A stretch of 8,330 nt of DNA from Bordetella parapertussis (GTDB lineage Bacteria > Pseudomonadota > Gammaproteobacteria > Burkholderiales > SG8-39). The notes below the pieces were generated by a model. The model was not told the DNA's origin. It made no database searches and saw only the letters and a program-made list of their open reading frames with translations. The DNA lies in contig CAMBSA010000053.1 in the NCBI GenBank assembly GCA_945869935.1, positions 1 to 8,330 of the forward strand, given 5' to 3'. Of this stretch, positions 1-6,510 are shown one piece after another (positions within the stretch are counted from its first letter, which is position 1; each line of letters begins with the position of its first letter). The translations under genes were made by a program, and so were the position numbers.

Positions 1-431
1 AATTCGGGGTAGGCCGCCACCTCGATCTGGAAATGCTCGCCGGTGCGGCTGCGTATGAATTCGACCAGTTCGTTGGCGTGGCGCAGTTCGCCCGCGCTTG
101 CCATGCCCGAGGGCAGGTCGCCGCGAAGCGCGACGATATGGTGGATGCCCTTGTCCCGGTACTGGTCGAGGATCGTGGCGATTTCGTCCCGCGAGGATCC
201 GACGCAGGACAGGTGCGGCGCGGCTTGCTGTCCGTCGGCAATGATCTCGAGCACCGTGCCGAGGGTACGGTCCTGGGTGGATCCGCCGGCGCCGTAGGTC
301 ACCGAGAAGAATCGCGGCTTGAGCAGCGCGAGTTCCTTCCAGGTGGCGCGCAGCTTGTCCATGCCTTCGGCGGTCTTGGGCGGGAACAACTCGACGCTGA
401 ACGAGGGCGTGTGTTTTTTCTGTGTCTGCAT
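1..431 (-). CDS. metF: 5,10-methylenetetrahydrofolate reductase, N-terminal part (cut by window edge)
   Basis: The enzyme reduces 5,10-methylene-THF to 5-methyl-THF with a flavin, supplying the methyl group for methionine synthase; it is cytosolic. The first 143 residues are visible and the frame stays open through the left edge. Family landmarks are FSVELFPPK (residues 11-19, with the conserved catalytic Glu at 14), the TYGAGGSTQ loop (45-53), HLSC (73-76) and ALRGD (101-105, with the Asp that contacts FAD). The chosen ATG at 431 gives the normal family N-terminus. Oddly, no Shine-Dalgarno sequence lies before it, and only 16 bases separate the ATG from the T-run of the ahcY terminator. An in-frame TTG five codons upstream sits next to that T-run and looks no better. 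No convincing promoter is visible, so expression may rely on readthrough from ahcY. That is inference; the identity is firm. Confidence 0.95.
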   Translation of the reverse strand, partial: MQTQKKHTPSFSVELFPPKTAEGMDKLRATWKELALLKPRFFSVTYGAGGSTQDRTLGTVLEIIADGQQAAPHLSCVGSSRDEIATILDQYRDKGIHHIVALRGDLPSGMASAGELRHANELVEFIRSRTGEHFQIEVAAYPE

Positions 432-446
432 GGTGTGGACGACCAA

Positions 447-476
447 TAAAAAAAGGGCGCGGCAAGTGCCGCGCCC
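447..476 (-). terminator. Intrinsic terminator of ahcY
   Basis: Read on the minus strand, a perfect 9-bp GC stem, GGGCGCGGC / GCCGCGCCC (468-476 with 455-463), closes an ACTT tetraloop and is followed at once by seven T (448-454). This is a textbook Rho-independent terminator. It begins 27 bp past the ahcY stop codon and ends just before metF, so it either ends the ahcY transcript or partly attenuates an ahcY-metF transcript. Confidence 0.95.
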
Positions 477-503
477 CGGTTTCAGCGATTCATCACGCGA
501 CCG

Positions 504-1925
504 TTAGTAGCGGTAGCGTTCCGGCTTGTACGGCCCCTGCCTGGTGACGCCGATGTAGGTTGCCTGCTGGTCGCTCAGCTCGGTGAGCTGAGCGTTCAGC
601 TTCTTCAGCTGCAGCCGAGCGACCTTCTCGTCCAGATGCTTCGGCAGGACATACACGCCGATCGGGTAATTCGCGGTGTTGGTGAACAGCTCGATCTGCG
701 CGATCGTCTGGTTGGCAAAGGACGAGCTCATCACGTAGGACGGGTGTCCGGTGCCGCAGCCGAGGTTCACCAGCCGGCCCTTGGCAAGGAGGATGATGCG
801 CTTGCCGTCGGGGAAAATCACGTGATCGACCTGCGGCTTGATCTCTTCCCACTTGTACTTCTCGACCGACGCGATGTCGATTTCGTTGTCGAAGTGGCCG
901 ATGTTGCAGACGATCGCCTGATTCTTCATTTTCTTCATGTGGTCGTGCGTGATCACATGGAAGTTGCCGGTGGCGGTGACGAAGATGTCGGCCTTGTCCG
1001 CGGCGTAGTCCATGGTGACGACGCGATAGCCTTCCATCGCTGCCTGAAGCGCGCAGATCGGATCGACTTCGGTGACCCAGACCTGGGCGGAGAGGGCGCG
1101 AAGCGCCTGCGCCGAACCCTTGCCGACATCGCCGTAGCCCGCAACGACCGCTACCTTGCCCGCAATCATCACGTCGGTGGCGCGCTTGATGCCGTCCACC
1201 AGCGATTCACGGCATCCGTAGAGGTTGTCGAACTTGGACTTGGTGACCGAGTCGTTGACGTTGATCGCCGGGAACGCGAGGCGGCCGTCCTTGTGCATCT
1301 GGTACAGGCGGTGCACGCCGGTGGTGGTTTCCTCGGACACGCCCTTGACCTGCTTCAGGCGCGCAGAGTACCAACCGGGGTGCGAGGCGAGGCGCTTCTT
1401 GATCGAGGCGAACAGGTGGGTTTCTTCCTCGCTCGACGGCTTTTCGATAATCGAGGGATCGGTTTCCGCCCGCGTGCCGAGGTGCAGAAGAAGCGTGGCA
1501 TCGCCGCCGTCGTCGAGAATCATGTTCGCCTGGGCGGTCTTGGCATCACCCGGCCATTCGAAGATGCGGTGGGTGTAATCCCAGTACTCTTCCAGCGACT
1601 CGCCCTTGTAGGCAAAGACCGGCGTGCCCTTGACCGCAAGCGCGGCGGCGGCGTGGTCCTGCGTCGAGAAGATGTTGCACGAGGCCCAGCGCACGTCGGC
1701 GCCGAGCTCCTGCAGCGTCTCGATCAGCACCGCGGTCTGGATGGTCATGTGCAGCGAACCCGTGATGCGCGCGCCGCGAAGCGGCTGGGTGGCTGCGAAT
1801 TCCTCGCGGATCGCCATCAGACCGGGCATCTCGGTCTCGGCAATTGCGATTTCCTTGCGGCCCCAGTCGGCGAGACTGAGGTCGGCTACGTGAAAGTCCT
1901 GCTTGGATTTGGGTACGGCGCTCAT
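504..1925 (-). CDS. ahcY: Adenosylhomocysteinase (S-adenosylhomocysteine hydrolase)
   Basis: A cytosolic NAD-dependent enzyme that splits SAH into adenosine and homocysteine, relieving inhibition of methyltransferases. The 473-residue product matches the longer bacterial form, which carries an insert of about 40 residues relative to the animal enzyme. Visible motifs are [16 protein letters not shown] (56-71), the catalytic stretch [11 protein letters not shown] (224-234, with Lys229 and Asp233), the NAD-binding GYGDVGKG (263-270), [10 protein letters not shown] (341-350) and the C-terminal KPERYRY, with its NAD-contacting Lys/Tyr. The frame extends 30 codons further upstream, but that extension runs through the riboswitch and lacks similarity to the family. 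The ATG at 1925 has AGGAG at 1934-1938 and gives the usual N-terminus. The gene is preceded by its own promoter and an SAH riboswitch, and followed by a strong terminator, then metF. Confidence 0.98.
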   Translation of the reverse strand: MSAVPKSKQDFHVADLSLADWGRKEIAIAETEMPGLMAIREEFAATQPLRGARITGSLHMTIQTAVLIETLQELGADVRWASCNIFSTQDHAAAALAVKGTPVFAYKGESLEEYWDYTHRIFEWPGDAKTAQANMILDDGGDATLLLHLGTRAETDPSIIEKPSSEEETHLFASIKKRLASHPGWYSARLKQVKGVSEETTTGVHRLYQMHKDGRLAFPAINVNDSVTKSKFDNLYGCRESLVDGIKRATDVMIAGKVAVVAGYGDVGKGSAQALRALSAQVWVTEVDPICALQAAMEGYRVVTMDYAADKADIFVTATGNFHVITHDHMKKMKNQAIVCNIGHFDNEIDIASVEKYKWEEIKPQVDHVIFPDGKRIILLAKGRLVNLGCGTGHPSYVMSSSFANQTIAQIELFTNTANYPIGVYVLPKHLDEKVARLQLKKLNAQLTELSDQQATYIGVTRQGPYKPERYRY

Positions 1926-1930
1926 CTCGC

Positions 1931-1960
1931 GCGCTCCTGAAAAAAGAAGTTTGCGAGCGC
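1931..1960 (-). promoter_or_regulatory. ahcY expression platform: RBS with competing anti-SD pairing
   Basis: The ahcY Shine-Dalgarno AGGAG (1934-1938) lies inside GAGCGC at 1931-1936. That hexamer is perfectly complementary to GCGCTC at 1955-1960, which is also the 3' strand of the riboswitch pseudoknot. The two pairings are mutually exclusive: either the hexamer closes the SAH aptamer or it masks the ribosome-binding site. The spacer between them holds a T-rich run (1941-1946), but there is no terminator-like hairpin ahead of it. Control therefore looks translational, with SAH turning expression on. The complementarity is seen in the sequence; the switching mechanism is inferred. Confidence 0.7.
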
Positions 1961-2030
1961 CGTTGCAGTGGAGATTCCTTCGAGCCTGGCGGTACCTGGG
2001 AGGTATCCGTCGCAACGCTCCTCGAAGGAA
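1955..2030 (-). promoter_or_regulatory. SAH riboswitch aptamer upstream of ahcY
   Basis: Read on the minus strand, the leader matches the SAH riboswitch class. P1 is a perfect 10-bp stem, TTCCTTCGAG (2021-2030) with CTCGAAGGAA (1975-1984). The conserved GAGCGTTGCGAC core follows. P2 is CGG-TACCT / AGGTA-CCG with one bulged A and a CCC loop (about 1990-2008). The conserved CCAGGCTCG closes P1, and the downstream GCAACGGCGCTC lets GCGCTC (1955-1960) form the P4 pseudoknot with GAGCGT (2015-2020). This class senses S-adenosylhomocysteine and discriminates against SAM; in known cases it activates SAH-recycling genes. The location directly before ahcY, whose substrate is the ligand, supports the call. 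Confidence 0.95.
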
Positions 2031-2035
2031 CGCGG

Positions 2036-2065
2036 ATATTACCGCAGCGCAGCAGTTGCTGTCAT
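2036..2065 (-). promoter_or_regulatory. Probable sigma-70 promoter of ahcY
   Basis: On the minus strand ATGACA (2060-2065, five of six matches to TTGACA) and TAATAT (2036-2041, four of six matches to TATAAT) are separated by 18 bp. The predicted start would fall near 2028-2031, exactly at the 5' edge of riboswitch helix P1, so the transcript would begin with the aptamer. It lies downstream of the metK terminator, giving ahcY an independent transcript. Called from sequence only. Confidence 0.6.
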
Positions 2066-2108
2066 CCCGCCATTGCGTCAGCGACCCGGGCCGAATATGC
2101 CGGTCTGG

Positions 2109-2139
2109 AAAAACAAAACCCGGCGCGAGGCCGGGTTTT
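2109..2139 (-). terminator. Intrinsic terminator of metK
   Basis: On the minus strand the stem AAAACCCGGC / GCCGGGTTTT (2130-2139 with 2115-2124) has a 5-nt loop and is followed by a T-rich tract (2109-2118, T4-G-T5). The six central pairs are all G or C. It sits 53 bp after the metK stop and upstream of the ahcY promoter, so metK and ahcY are separate transcription units. On the plus strand the same hairpin has only four T and would be weaker. Confidence 0.92.
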
Positions 2140-2147
2140 GCGTGCGC

Positions 2148-2169
2148 TTCCCCGGATTTCGCCGGGGAA
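2148..2169 (-). repeat. Second stem-loop in the metK 3' untranslated region
   Basis: A perfect 8-bp inverted repeat, TTCCCCGG / CCGGGGAA, with a 6-nt loop lies between the metK stop and the metK terminator. No T-run follows, so it is not itself a terminator. An overlapping alternative pairing, gatttc / gaaatc (2155-2160 with 2167-2172), is also possible. It may protect the metK 3' end from exonucleases, or it may be an RNA- or protein-binding structure. The role is unknown. Confidence 0.6.
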
Positions 2170-2192
2170 ATCGCTCAAACGGGCGAGGCGGA

Positions 2193-3362
2193 TCAGCCCT
2201 TGATGCCCGCATCCGCGGCAAGTGCGGCCGCCTTGTCGGTGTTCTCCCAGGTGAATTCCGGCTCGTCGCGGCCGAAGTGGCCGTAGGAGGCGGTCTTCTC
2301 GTAGATCGGGCGCAGCAGGTTGAGCATCTGGATGATGCCCTTCGGGCGCAGATCGAAGTGCTTTTGCACCAGCTCGGAGATCTTCTCGTCGGAGATCTTG
2401 CCGGTGCCGAAGGTGGTGATCATCACCGAGGTCGGCTTGGCCACGCCGATCGCATAAGAAACCTGCACCTGGCATCGGGTGGCGATGCCCGAGGCGACGA
2501 CGTTCTTCGCGACGTAACGCGCTGCATAGGCGGCCGAACGGTCCACTTTCGAGGGGTCCTTGCCGGAGAACGCACCGCCGCCGTGCGGGGCCGAACCGCC
2601 GTAGGTGTCGACGATGATCTTGCGGCCAGTCAGTCCGCAGTCACCCTTCGGTCCGCCGATCTCGAAGCTGCCGGTCGGGTTCACGAGGTAGTTGATCTTG
2701 CCCTTGACGAGTTCCTTCGGCAGCACCGGCTTGATGATCTGCTCGATCACCGCTTCCTCGATCTGCTTGTGGGTCATGCCCGGCTTGTGCTGGGTGGAGA
2801 GCACCACGGTTTCGATCGAGTCGACCTTGCCGTCCACGTATTTCAGCGTGACCTGCGACTTCGCGTCCGGGCGCAGCCACGGGAGGCGGCCGTCACGGCG
2901 CAGTTCCGACTGGCGCTCGACCAGGCGGTGCGAGAGATAGATCGCCATCGGCATCTTCTGCGGCGTTTCGTCGCAGGCGTATCCGAACATCAGGCCCTGG
3001 TCACCGGCGCCCTGGTCGAGGTCGAGGCCCTCGCCTTCGGTCACGCCGACGGAGATGTTCTGCGACTGCTCGCCGTAGGCGACGATGACCGTGCAGGTGC
3101 CGGTGTCGAAGCCGATCGCGGGGTCGGTGTAGCCGATGCGGCGGATCGTCTTGCGCGCCACTTCGTCGAAGTTCACGCGTGCGTCGGTGGTAATTTCACC
3201 GGCCAGCACCACGAGGTTGTCCTTGACCAGCGTCTCCGCGGCGACGCGGGAGCGGGGGTCCTGGGCTAGAATTGCATCAAGAATTGCGTCCGAAATCTGG
3301 TCAGCGACCTTGTCCGGATGGCCTTCGGATACGGATTCTGAAGTAAACAGATAGCTGCTCAT
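2193..3362 (-). CDS. metK: S-adenosylmethionine synthetase (methionine adenosyltransferase)
   Basis: A cytosolic enzyme that makes SAM from methionine and ATP with Mg2+ and K+, the entry to the methyl cycle whose later steps (ahcY, metF) lie downstream on the same strand. The 389-residue length is normal. Signature elements are the N-terminal [19 protein letters not shown] (8-26), with the ATP/Mg site GHPDK, the signature [12 protein letters not shown] (118-129), the P-loop-like [19 protein letters not shown] (261-279), and a C-terminal YGHFGR. The ATG at 3362 is preceded by a strong AGGAGG (3374-3379) with an 11-nt spacer, so the start is secure. The gene is divergent from the acyltransferase operon and ends before its own terminator. 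Confidence 0.98.
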   Translation of the reverse strand: MSSYLFTSESVSEGHPDKVADQISDAILDAILAQDPRSRVAAETLVKDNLVVLAGEITTDARVNFDEVARKTIRRIGYTDPAIGFDTGTCTVIVAYGEQSQNISVGVTEGEGLDLDQGAGDQGLMFGYACDETPQKMPMAIYLSHRLVERQSELRRDGRLPWLRPDAKSQVTLKYVDGKVDSIETVVLSTQHKPGMTHKQIEEAVIEQIIKPVLPKELVKGKINYLVNPTGSFEIGGPKGDCGLTGRKIIVDTYGGSAPHGGGAFSGKDPSKVDRSAAYAARYVAKNVVASGIATRCQVQVSYAIGVAKPTSVMITTFGTGKISDEKISELVQKHFDLRPKGIIQMLNLLRPIYEKTASYGHFGRDEPEFTWENTDKAAALAADAGIKG

Positions 3363-3365
3363 TTG

Positions 3366-3380
3366 CAGGACTTCCTCCTG
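3366..3380 (-). promoter_or_regulatory. metK ribosome-binding site within a small hairpin
   Basis: On the minus strand CAGGA (3376-3380) and TCCTG (3366-3370) can form a 5-bp stem with a 5-nt loop. Four bases of the AGGAGG Shine-Dalgarno (3374-3379) lie in the stem and two in the loop, just upstream of the ATG. The strong RBS decides the start; the hairpin is short and its effect on translation is only a possibility. Confidence 0.5.
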
Positions 3381-3408
3381 TGGTTTAAGCGTGCGATTTT
3401 AACACAGG
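3377..3408 (-). promoter_or_regulatory. Probable metK promoter -10 inside a CCTGTG/CACAGG dyad
   Basis: On the minus strand TAAAAT (3396-3401) is a fair -10 element, placed so that a start near 3389 gives a leader of about 27 nt carrying the metK RBS. The -35 region near 3419-3424 is poor, so the promoter would need help or differ from the sigma-70 consensus. The -10 lies between perfect inverted half-sites CCTGTG (3377-3382) and CACAGG (3403-3408), separated by 20 bp. This could be a regulator site, but no known family motif (for example the MetJ box AGACGTCT) is recognised. Confidence 0.4.
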
Positions 3409-3431
3409 CCCTAGCGGCTCCGACCCACAGA

Positions 3432-3477
3432 GTTCCCAATTCCGTATCCCATTCCGTCCCTCATTCGTCCCTCATTC
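3432..3477. repeat. Four head-to-tail 11-12 bp repeats between metK and the acyltransferase operon
   Basis: On the plus strand four contiguous units are readable: gttcccaattcc (3432-3443), gtatcccattcc (3444-3455), gtccctcattc (3456-3466) and gtccctcattc (3467-3477). The last two are identical; the first two share the frame GT..CCCa.TTCC. The period of 11-12 bp is close to one DNA turn. The array ends 11 bp before the acyltransferase ATG, where no Shine-Dalgarno exists. It could be a multi-site regulator target or a simple slippage-derived repeat. Confidence 0.75.
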
Positions 3478-3488
3478 TTTCGACTCAC

Positions 3489-4352
3489 ATGGCATTGCTA
3501 CTGAGGCTCGCGGCCGGATGTCCCCTGCGGTTGTTGCACGCCTTGGGGGCGGCGGTGGGCTGGGTTCTGTATGGCTTGTCGCCGCGGTTTCGCAAGTACC
3601 TGAGGCTCAATCTCGCGCAGGCCGGCTTTGACGACCCGGCGACCCGGCGCACCGCAATCACGGAGACCGGTCGCGCCGCGTTCGAACTGCCTGCGATATG
3701 GCTGCGACCACAAGCGGAGGCCGCGGGGCTCGTGCGCGAGGTGGACGGATGGAGGCAGATTGAGGATGCGCTCGCCGCGGGCAAGGGCCTGATCCTGCTC
3801 ACGCCGCACCTCGGCTGCTGGGAAGTCTCGGCGCAGTATTTCGCCCAGCGCCATCCGATCACTGTCATGTACAGCCCGCCGAAGGTGAGGGCGCTCGAGC
3901 CGCTGATGCGCGCTGGCCGCACCCGCGAGGGCATGAAAAGCGTGCCCGCGGATGTCTCGGGCGTGCGCTCGATGTTTCGAGCCCTTAAACGAGGTCAGGC
4001 GATCGGCATGCTGCCCGATCAGGTGCCCGGCTCGGGCGAGGGCGAATGGGTGGAGTTCTTCGGAAGGCCTGCGTACACCATGACGCTCGCTGCGCGACTT
4101 TCGCAGGCGAGCGGTGCTCGCATCCTGGTGGCGGTCGCGGAACGCCTGCCCGCGGCGCGGGGGTACCGGATCCATATCGAGGGCCTGCCCGAGCCGCACG
4201 CGGGCGAATCGGAGTTGCGGCGCATGAATCGGGCGCTCGAAATCCTCATACGCCGCACCCCGGCGCAATACCTCTGGGCCTACAACCGCTACAAGGTGCC
4301 GGCGGGCGTTGCGGCTCCCCGTGCGCAGCCTGGGGCGCTTCATGCTCGCTAG
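3489..4352 (+). CDS. LpxL/LpxM-family lipid A biosynthesis acyltransferase (first of a tandem pair)
   Basis: A member of the LpxL/HtrB/MsbB family of inner-membrane enzymes that transfer an acyl chain from acyl-ACP to Kdo2-lipid IVA late in lipid A assembly. The 287-residue product has a hydrophobic N-terminus with CPLRLLHALG (11-20), typical of these membrane-anchored proteins. The catalytic HX4E motif is at His107 to Glu112 (HLGCWE), followed by LPDQVP (175-180), EFFGRPAYTMTLAARL (189-204) and a C-terminal AQYLWAYNRYK (259-269). The open frame extends 42 codons upstream to a TTG inside the metK leader, but there is no ATG or GTG between them, so the ATG at 3489 is preferred although it lacks a Shine-Dalgarno. 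The DQ form of the second motif differs from E. coli LpxL, so the substrate and acyl length cannot be assigned. It overlaps the next gene by 11 bp. Confidence 0.9.
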   Translation: MALLLRLAAGCPLRLLHALGAAVGWVLYGLSPRFRKYLRLNLAQAGFDDPATRRTAITETGRAAFELPAIWLRPQAEAAGLVREVDGWRQIEDALAAGKGLILLTPHLGCWEVSAQYFAQRHPITVMYSPPKVRALEPLMRAGRTREGMKSVPADVSGVRSMFRALKRGQAIGMLPDQVPGSGEGEWVEFFGRPAYTMTLAARLSQASGARILVAVAERLPAARGYRIHIEGLPEPHAGESELRRMNRALEILIRRTPAQYLWAYNRYKVPAGVAAPRAQPGALHAR

Positions 4353-5223
4353 GGCGGGTATTGCCCTGCTCTGGCTGTTGCACTTTCTCCCGCTGGGGCT
4401 CTTGTCGCGCGCGGGCGAAGCATTTGGACTGATGCTGTATTTGCTCGGAACGGAACGCAGACGCGTATGCCGGCTGAATCTCGAGCGATGTTTCCCCGAA
4501 TGTCCGCCCGCTGAGGTTGAGTGCAGGGTGCGCGGGCACTTCCGCGCTTTGGGCCGCAGCCTTGTCGAGCACGGCCTGCTCTGGTGGTCGACCCGGGAGC
4601 GCATCATCAAGCTGGTGCGCGTCGTAGGTAGGGAGCACCTTGATGCGCACCGCGGCAAGCCGGTCATCCTGCTTGCGCCGCACTTCGTGGGTCTCGACAC
4701 CGGCTTTGCGCGACTTGCCTGCGAGTTCGACATGGCGAGCATCTATTCCAGGCAAAAGAGCGCCGCGATGGACGCGATGCTGTTGCACGGGCGAACCCGC
4801 TTCGGGAATCAGCAGTTGTTCTCCCGTCAGGACGGCGTGCGCGCGGCAATCAACGCGCTTCGCGACGCGCGACCGTTCTACTATCTGCCGGATCTGGACT
4901 ACGGGCCGCGCGATGCGATCTTCGTGCCCTTCTTTGGCTTTCCCGCCGCGACTATCACCGGGCTGACGAGGATGGCGCGACTCTCCGGTGCGACAATCAT
5001 TCCCTGTGTCACACGCATGTTCCCCGGAGGTGACGGTTATGAAGTGCGGCTGTATCCGGCGTGGGATGCGTTCCCCGGCGGAGCCGCGCCGGACGACGTC
5101 GAAGCGGATACGCGCCGAATGAATGCTTTTATCGAGGACCGAGTGCGCGAAATGCCCGAGCAGTATCTCTGGACCCACAAGCGATTCAAGACGCGTCCGC
5201 CCGGCGAGCAGAGATGGTACTGA
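4342..5223 (+). CDS. lpxL: Kdo2-lipid IVA lauroyltransferase-like acyltransferase (second of the pair)
   Basis: An inner-membrane late acyltransferase of lipid A biosynthesis. It is the closer match to classical LpxL/HtrB: the 293-residue product has an N-terminal hydrophobic segment (about 4-35), the catalytic HX4D motif at His114 to Asp119 (HFVGLD), YLPDLDYGPRDAIFVPFFG (181-199), TGLTRMARLSGATIIP (206-221) and the hallmark C-terminus EQYLWTHKRFKTRP (273-286). The ATG at 4342 is chosen for a GGGG (4332-4335) six bases upstream and for the normal N-terminus; an in-frame GTG at 4321 and TTG at 4309 also exist. The start lies inside the end of the preceding acyltransferase, suggesting translational coupling. 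It could add the second secondary acyl chain alongside its neighbour. Family identity is firm, the exact acyl specificity is not. Confidence 0.93.
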   Translation: MLARAGIALLWLLHFLPLGLLSRAGEAFGLMLYLLGTERRRVCRLNLERCFPECPPAEVECRVRGHFRALGRSLVEHGLLWWSTRERIIKLVRVVGREHLDAHRGKPVILLAPHFVGLDTGFARLACEFDMASIYSRQKSAAMDAMLLHGRTRFGNQQLFSRQDGVRAAINALRDARPFYYLPDLDYGPRDAIFVPFFGFPAATITGLTRMARLSGATIIPCVTRMFPGGDGYEVRLYPAWDAFPGGAAPDDVEADTRRMNAFIEDRVREMPEQYLWTHKRFKTRPPGEQRWY

Positions 5224-5248
5224 ACCGTTTTTCCGTCGGCGCCTGCGA

Positions 5249-5668
5249 ATGAACTTCGAGAATCCGTCCGAAAGCGAGATCGCGGCTTTTCTGAAGACCG
5301 TGAAGGCCGTCGCCGTCGTGGGCTTCTCGCCAAGGCCGCAGCGCGCGAGCAACAACCTTTCGCGCCAGATGCAGCGTTTCGGCCTGCGTATCATTCCGGT
5401 GCGGCCGGGGATCGCCGAGGGGCTGGGCGAAAAGGCCTACCCCGACCTGCTTTCGGTGCCCGATCCGGTGGATGTGGTGGATGTGTTCCGCGCGCCGGCG
5501 CATGTGCCGGCGATCGTCGATGAATGCATTGCATGCGGATTCCGTGCGATCTGGCTGCAGGACGGTGTGATCAACGAAGAGGCCGCCGCGCGCGCGAAGG
5601 CCGCCGGAATGACGGTGATCATGGATAGGTGTCTCATGCGCGACTACACGCGGCTGATTGCACGATGA
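5249..5668 (+). CDS. Small CoA-binding-domain protein (YccU-like, CoA_binding_2)
   Basis: A stand-alone Rossmann-type CoA-binding domain protein of 139 residues, resembling E. coli YccU and the N-terminal half of succinyl-CoA synthetase alpha. The physiological role of this family is not established. Visible features are the strand and glycine loop [15 protein letters not shown] (21-35), IIPVRPG (48-54, where E. coli YccU as I recall it has VNP), EKAYPDL (61-67), [10 protein letters not shown] (72-81), [13 protein letters not shown] (101-113) and MDRC (125-128). The frame continues 42 codons upstream into the acyltransferase gene, so the ATG at 5249 is chosen because it gives the family N-terminus. 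No good Shine-Dalgarno is visible. The gap to the previous gene is 25 bp, and the stop overlaps the dapF start as ATGA. It is cytosolic by prediction, with no signal or membrane segment. Confidence 0.9.
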   Translation: MNFENPSESEIAAFLKTVKAVAVVGFSPRPQRASNNLSRQMQRFGLRIIPVRPGIAEGLGEKAYPDLLSVPDPVDVVDVFRAPAHVPAIVDECIACGFRAIWLQDGVINEEAAARAKAAGMTVIMDRCLMRDYTRLIAR

Positions 5669-6510
5669 AACTCAAATTCACCAAGATGCAGGGACTGGGC
5701 AACGATTTCGTCGTCCTCGATGGCGTGCGTGCGACTGTGGACGTCACCCCCGCGCTCGCGCGCAGGCTCGCCGACCGCCACTTCGGCATCGGCTGCGACC
5801 AGATACTCATCGTCGAGCGTCCGGCAACGCCGGACGTGGATTTCCGCTACCGGATTTTCAACGCTGATGGCGGCGAAGTCTCGCAATGCGGCAACGGCGC
5901 ACGCTGTTTTGCGCGTTTCGTGCGCGACAAGGGTCTCACCGCCAAGGACGAGATCCGCGTGGAGACACGCTCAGGGGTCATCGCCCCGAAGCTCGAGGCA
6001 AACGGCGAGGTCACCGTTGACATGGGGCCGCCGGTATTCGACCCCGCGCGAATCCCGTTCGCGAGCGAAAGCGCTGCTCTCGTGCAGGTGCTCGATGTCG
6101 ACGGCAAGGCGCGAGACATCACTGCGCTCTCGATGGGCAACCCGCATGCGGTGCAGGTGGTGGCGGATGTCGAGCGCGCCCCGGTGCTCATCGAAGGCCC
6201 GCTGATCGAAAACCATCCGCGCTTCCCCGAACGCGTGAACGCGGGATATGCCGAGGTAGTGGATCGCCACCGGCTGAAGCTTCGCGTCTGGGAACGCGGC
6301 GCGGGCGAGACCCTCGCCTGCGGCACCGGCGCCTGCGCCGCAGCGGTTGCCTGCATACGCCGCGGCCTGGTGGAGTCGCCCGTGCGGGTGAGCACGCACG
6401 GCGGCGATTTGACGATACGCTGGGACGGCGAGGACAATCCGGTCCTGATGACCGGTCCTGCGGTTGCCGTATTTGACGGAGAGATAGAACTCGATGAATC
6501 CCGCGCTTGA
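5665..6510 (+). CDS. dapF: Diaminopimelate epimerase
   Basis: A cytosolic PLP-independent racemase converting LL- to meso-diaminopimelate for lysine and peptidoglycan synthesis. The 281-residue product has the family N-terminus [16 protein letters not shown] (4-19), the first catalytic cysteine at 75 ([13 protein letters not shown], 73-85), GNPHAV (158-163), and the second catalytic cysteine at 219 (ACGTGACA, 218-225). Both active-site cysteines are therefore present. The frame can be extended 12 codons upstream, but the ATG at 5665 matches the conserved start and overlaps the preceding stop by 4 bp. The 3' end overlaps the DUF484 gene by 17 bp. The dapF-DUF484-xerC order is the same as dapF-yigA-xerC in E. 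coli. Confidence 0.97.
   Translation: MKLKFTKMQGLGNDFVVLDGVRATVDVTPALARRLADRHFGIGCDQILIVERPATPDVDFRYRIFNADGGEVSQCGNGARCFARFVRDKGLTAKDEIRVETRSGVIAPKLEANGEVTVDMGPPVFDPARIPFASESAALVQVLDVDGKARDITALSMGNPHAVQVVADVERAPVLIEGPLIENHPRFPERVNAGYAEVVDRHRLKLRVWERGAGETLACGTGACAAAVACIRRGLVESPVRVSTHGGDLTIRWDGEDNPVLMTGPAVAVFDGEIELDESRA

Noticed and set aside
636..1940. 434-codon open frame on the plus strand opposite ahcY
   Set aside because: It is fully antisense to a certain gene; long antisense frames are expected in GC-rich DNA. The translation is rich in Arg/Asp/Val with no family motif.
1941..1975. Transcription terminator in the ahcY leader, because of the T-rich run
   Set aside because: No stable GC stem ends directly before the T-run; the competing helix spans the run instead, which fits translational control.
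1926..2015. 30-codon N-terminal extension of AhcY
   Set aside because: It lies in the riboswitch RNA; the ATG at 1925 has a proper Shine-Dalgarno and gives the usual protein start.
1968..3269. 433-codon open frame on the plus strand opposite metK and the ahcY leader
   Set aside because: Antisense shadow of metK with no recognisable domain. It also spans the riboswitch and the metK terminator.
3363..3488. 42-codon N-terminal extension of the first acyltransferase from a TTG
   Set aside because: It would start inside the metK leader and run through its promoter and the repeat array. The residues are unlike the family, whose normal N-terminus begins at the ATG at 3489.
3498..4742. 414-codon open frame on the minus strand opposite the two acyltransferases
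   Set aside because: Antisense to two well-supported genes, low-complexity Arg/Pro/Ser composition, and no motif.
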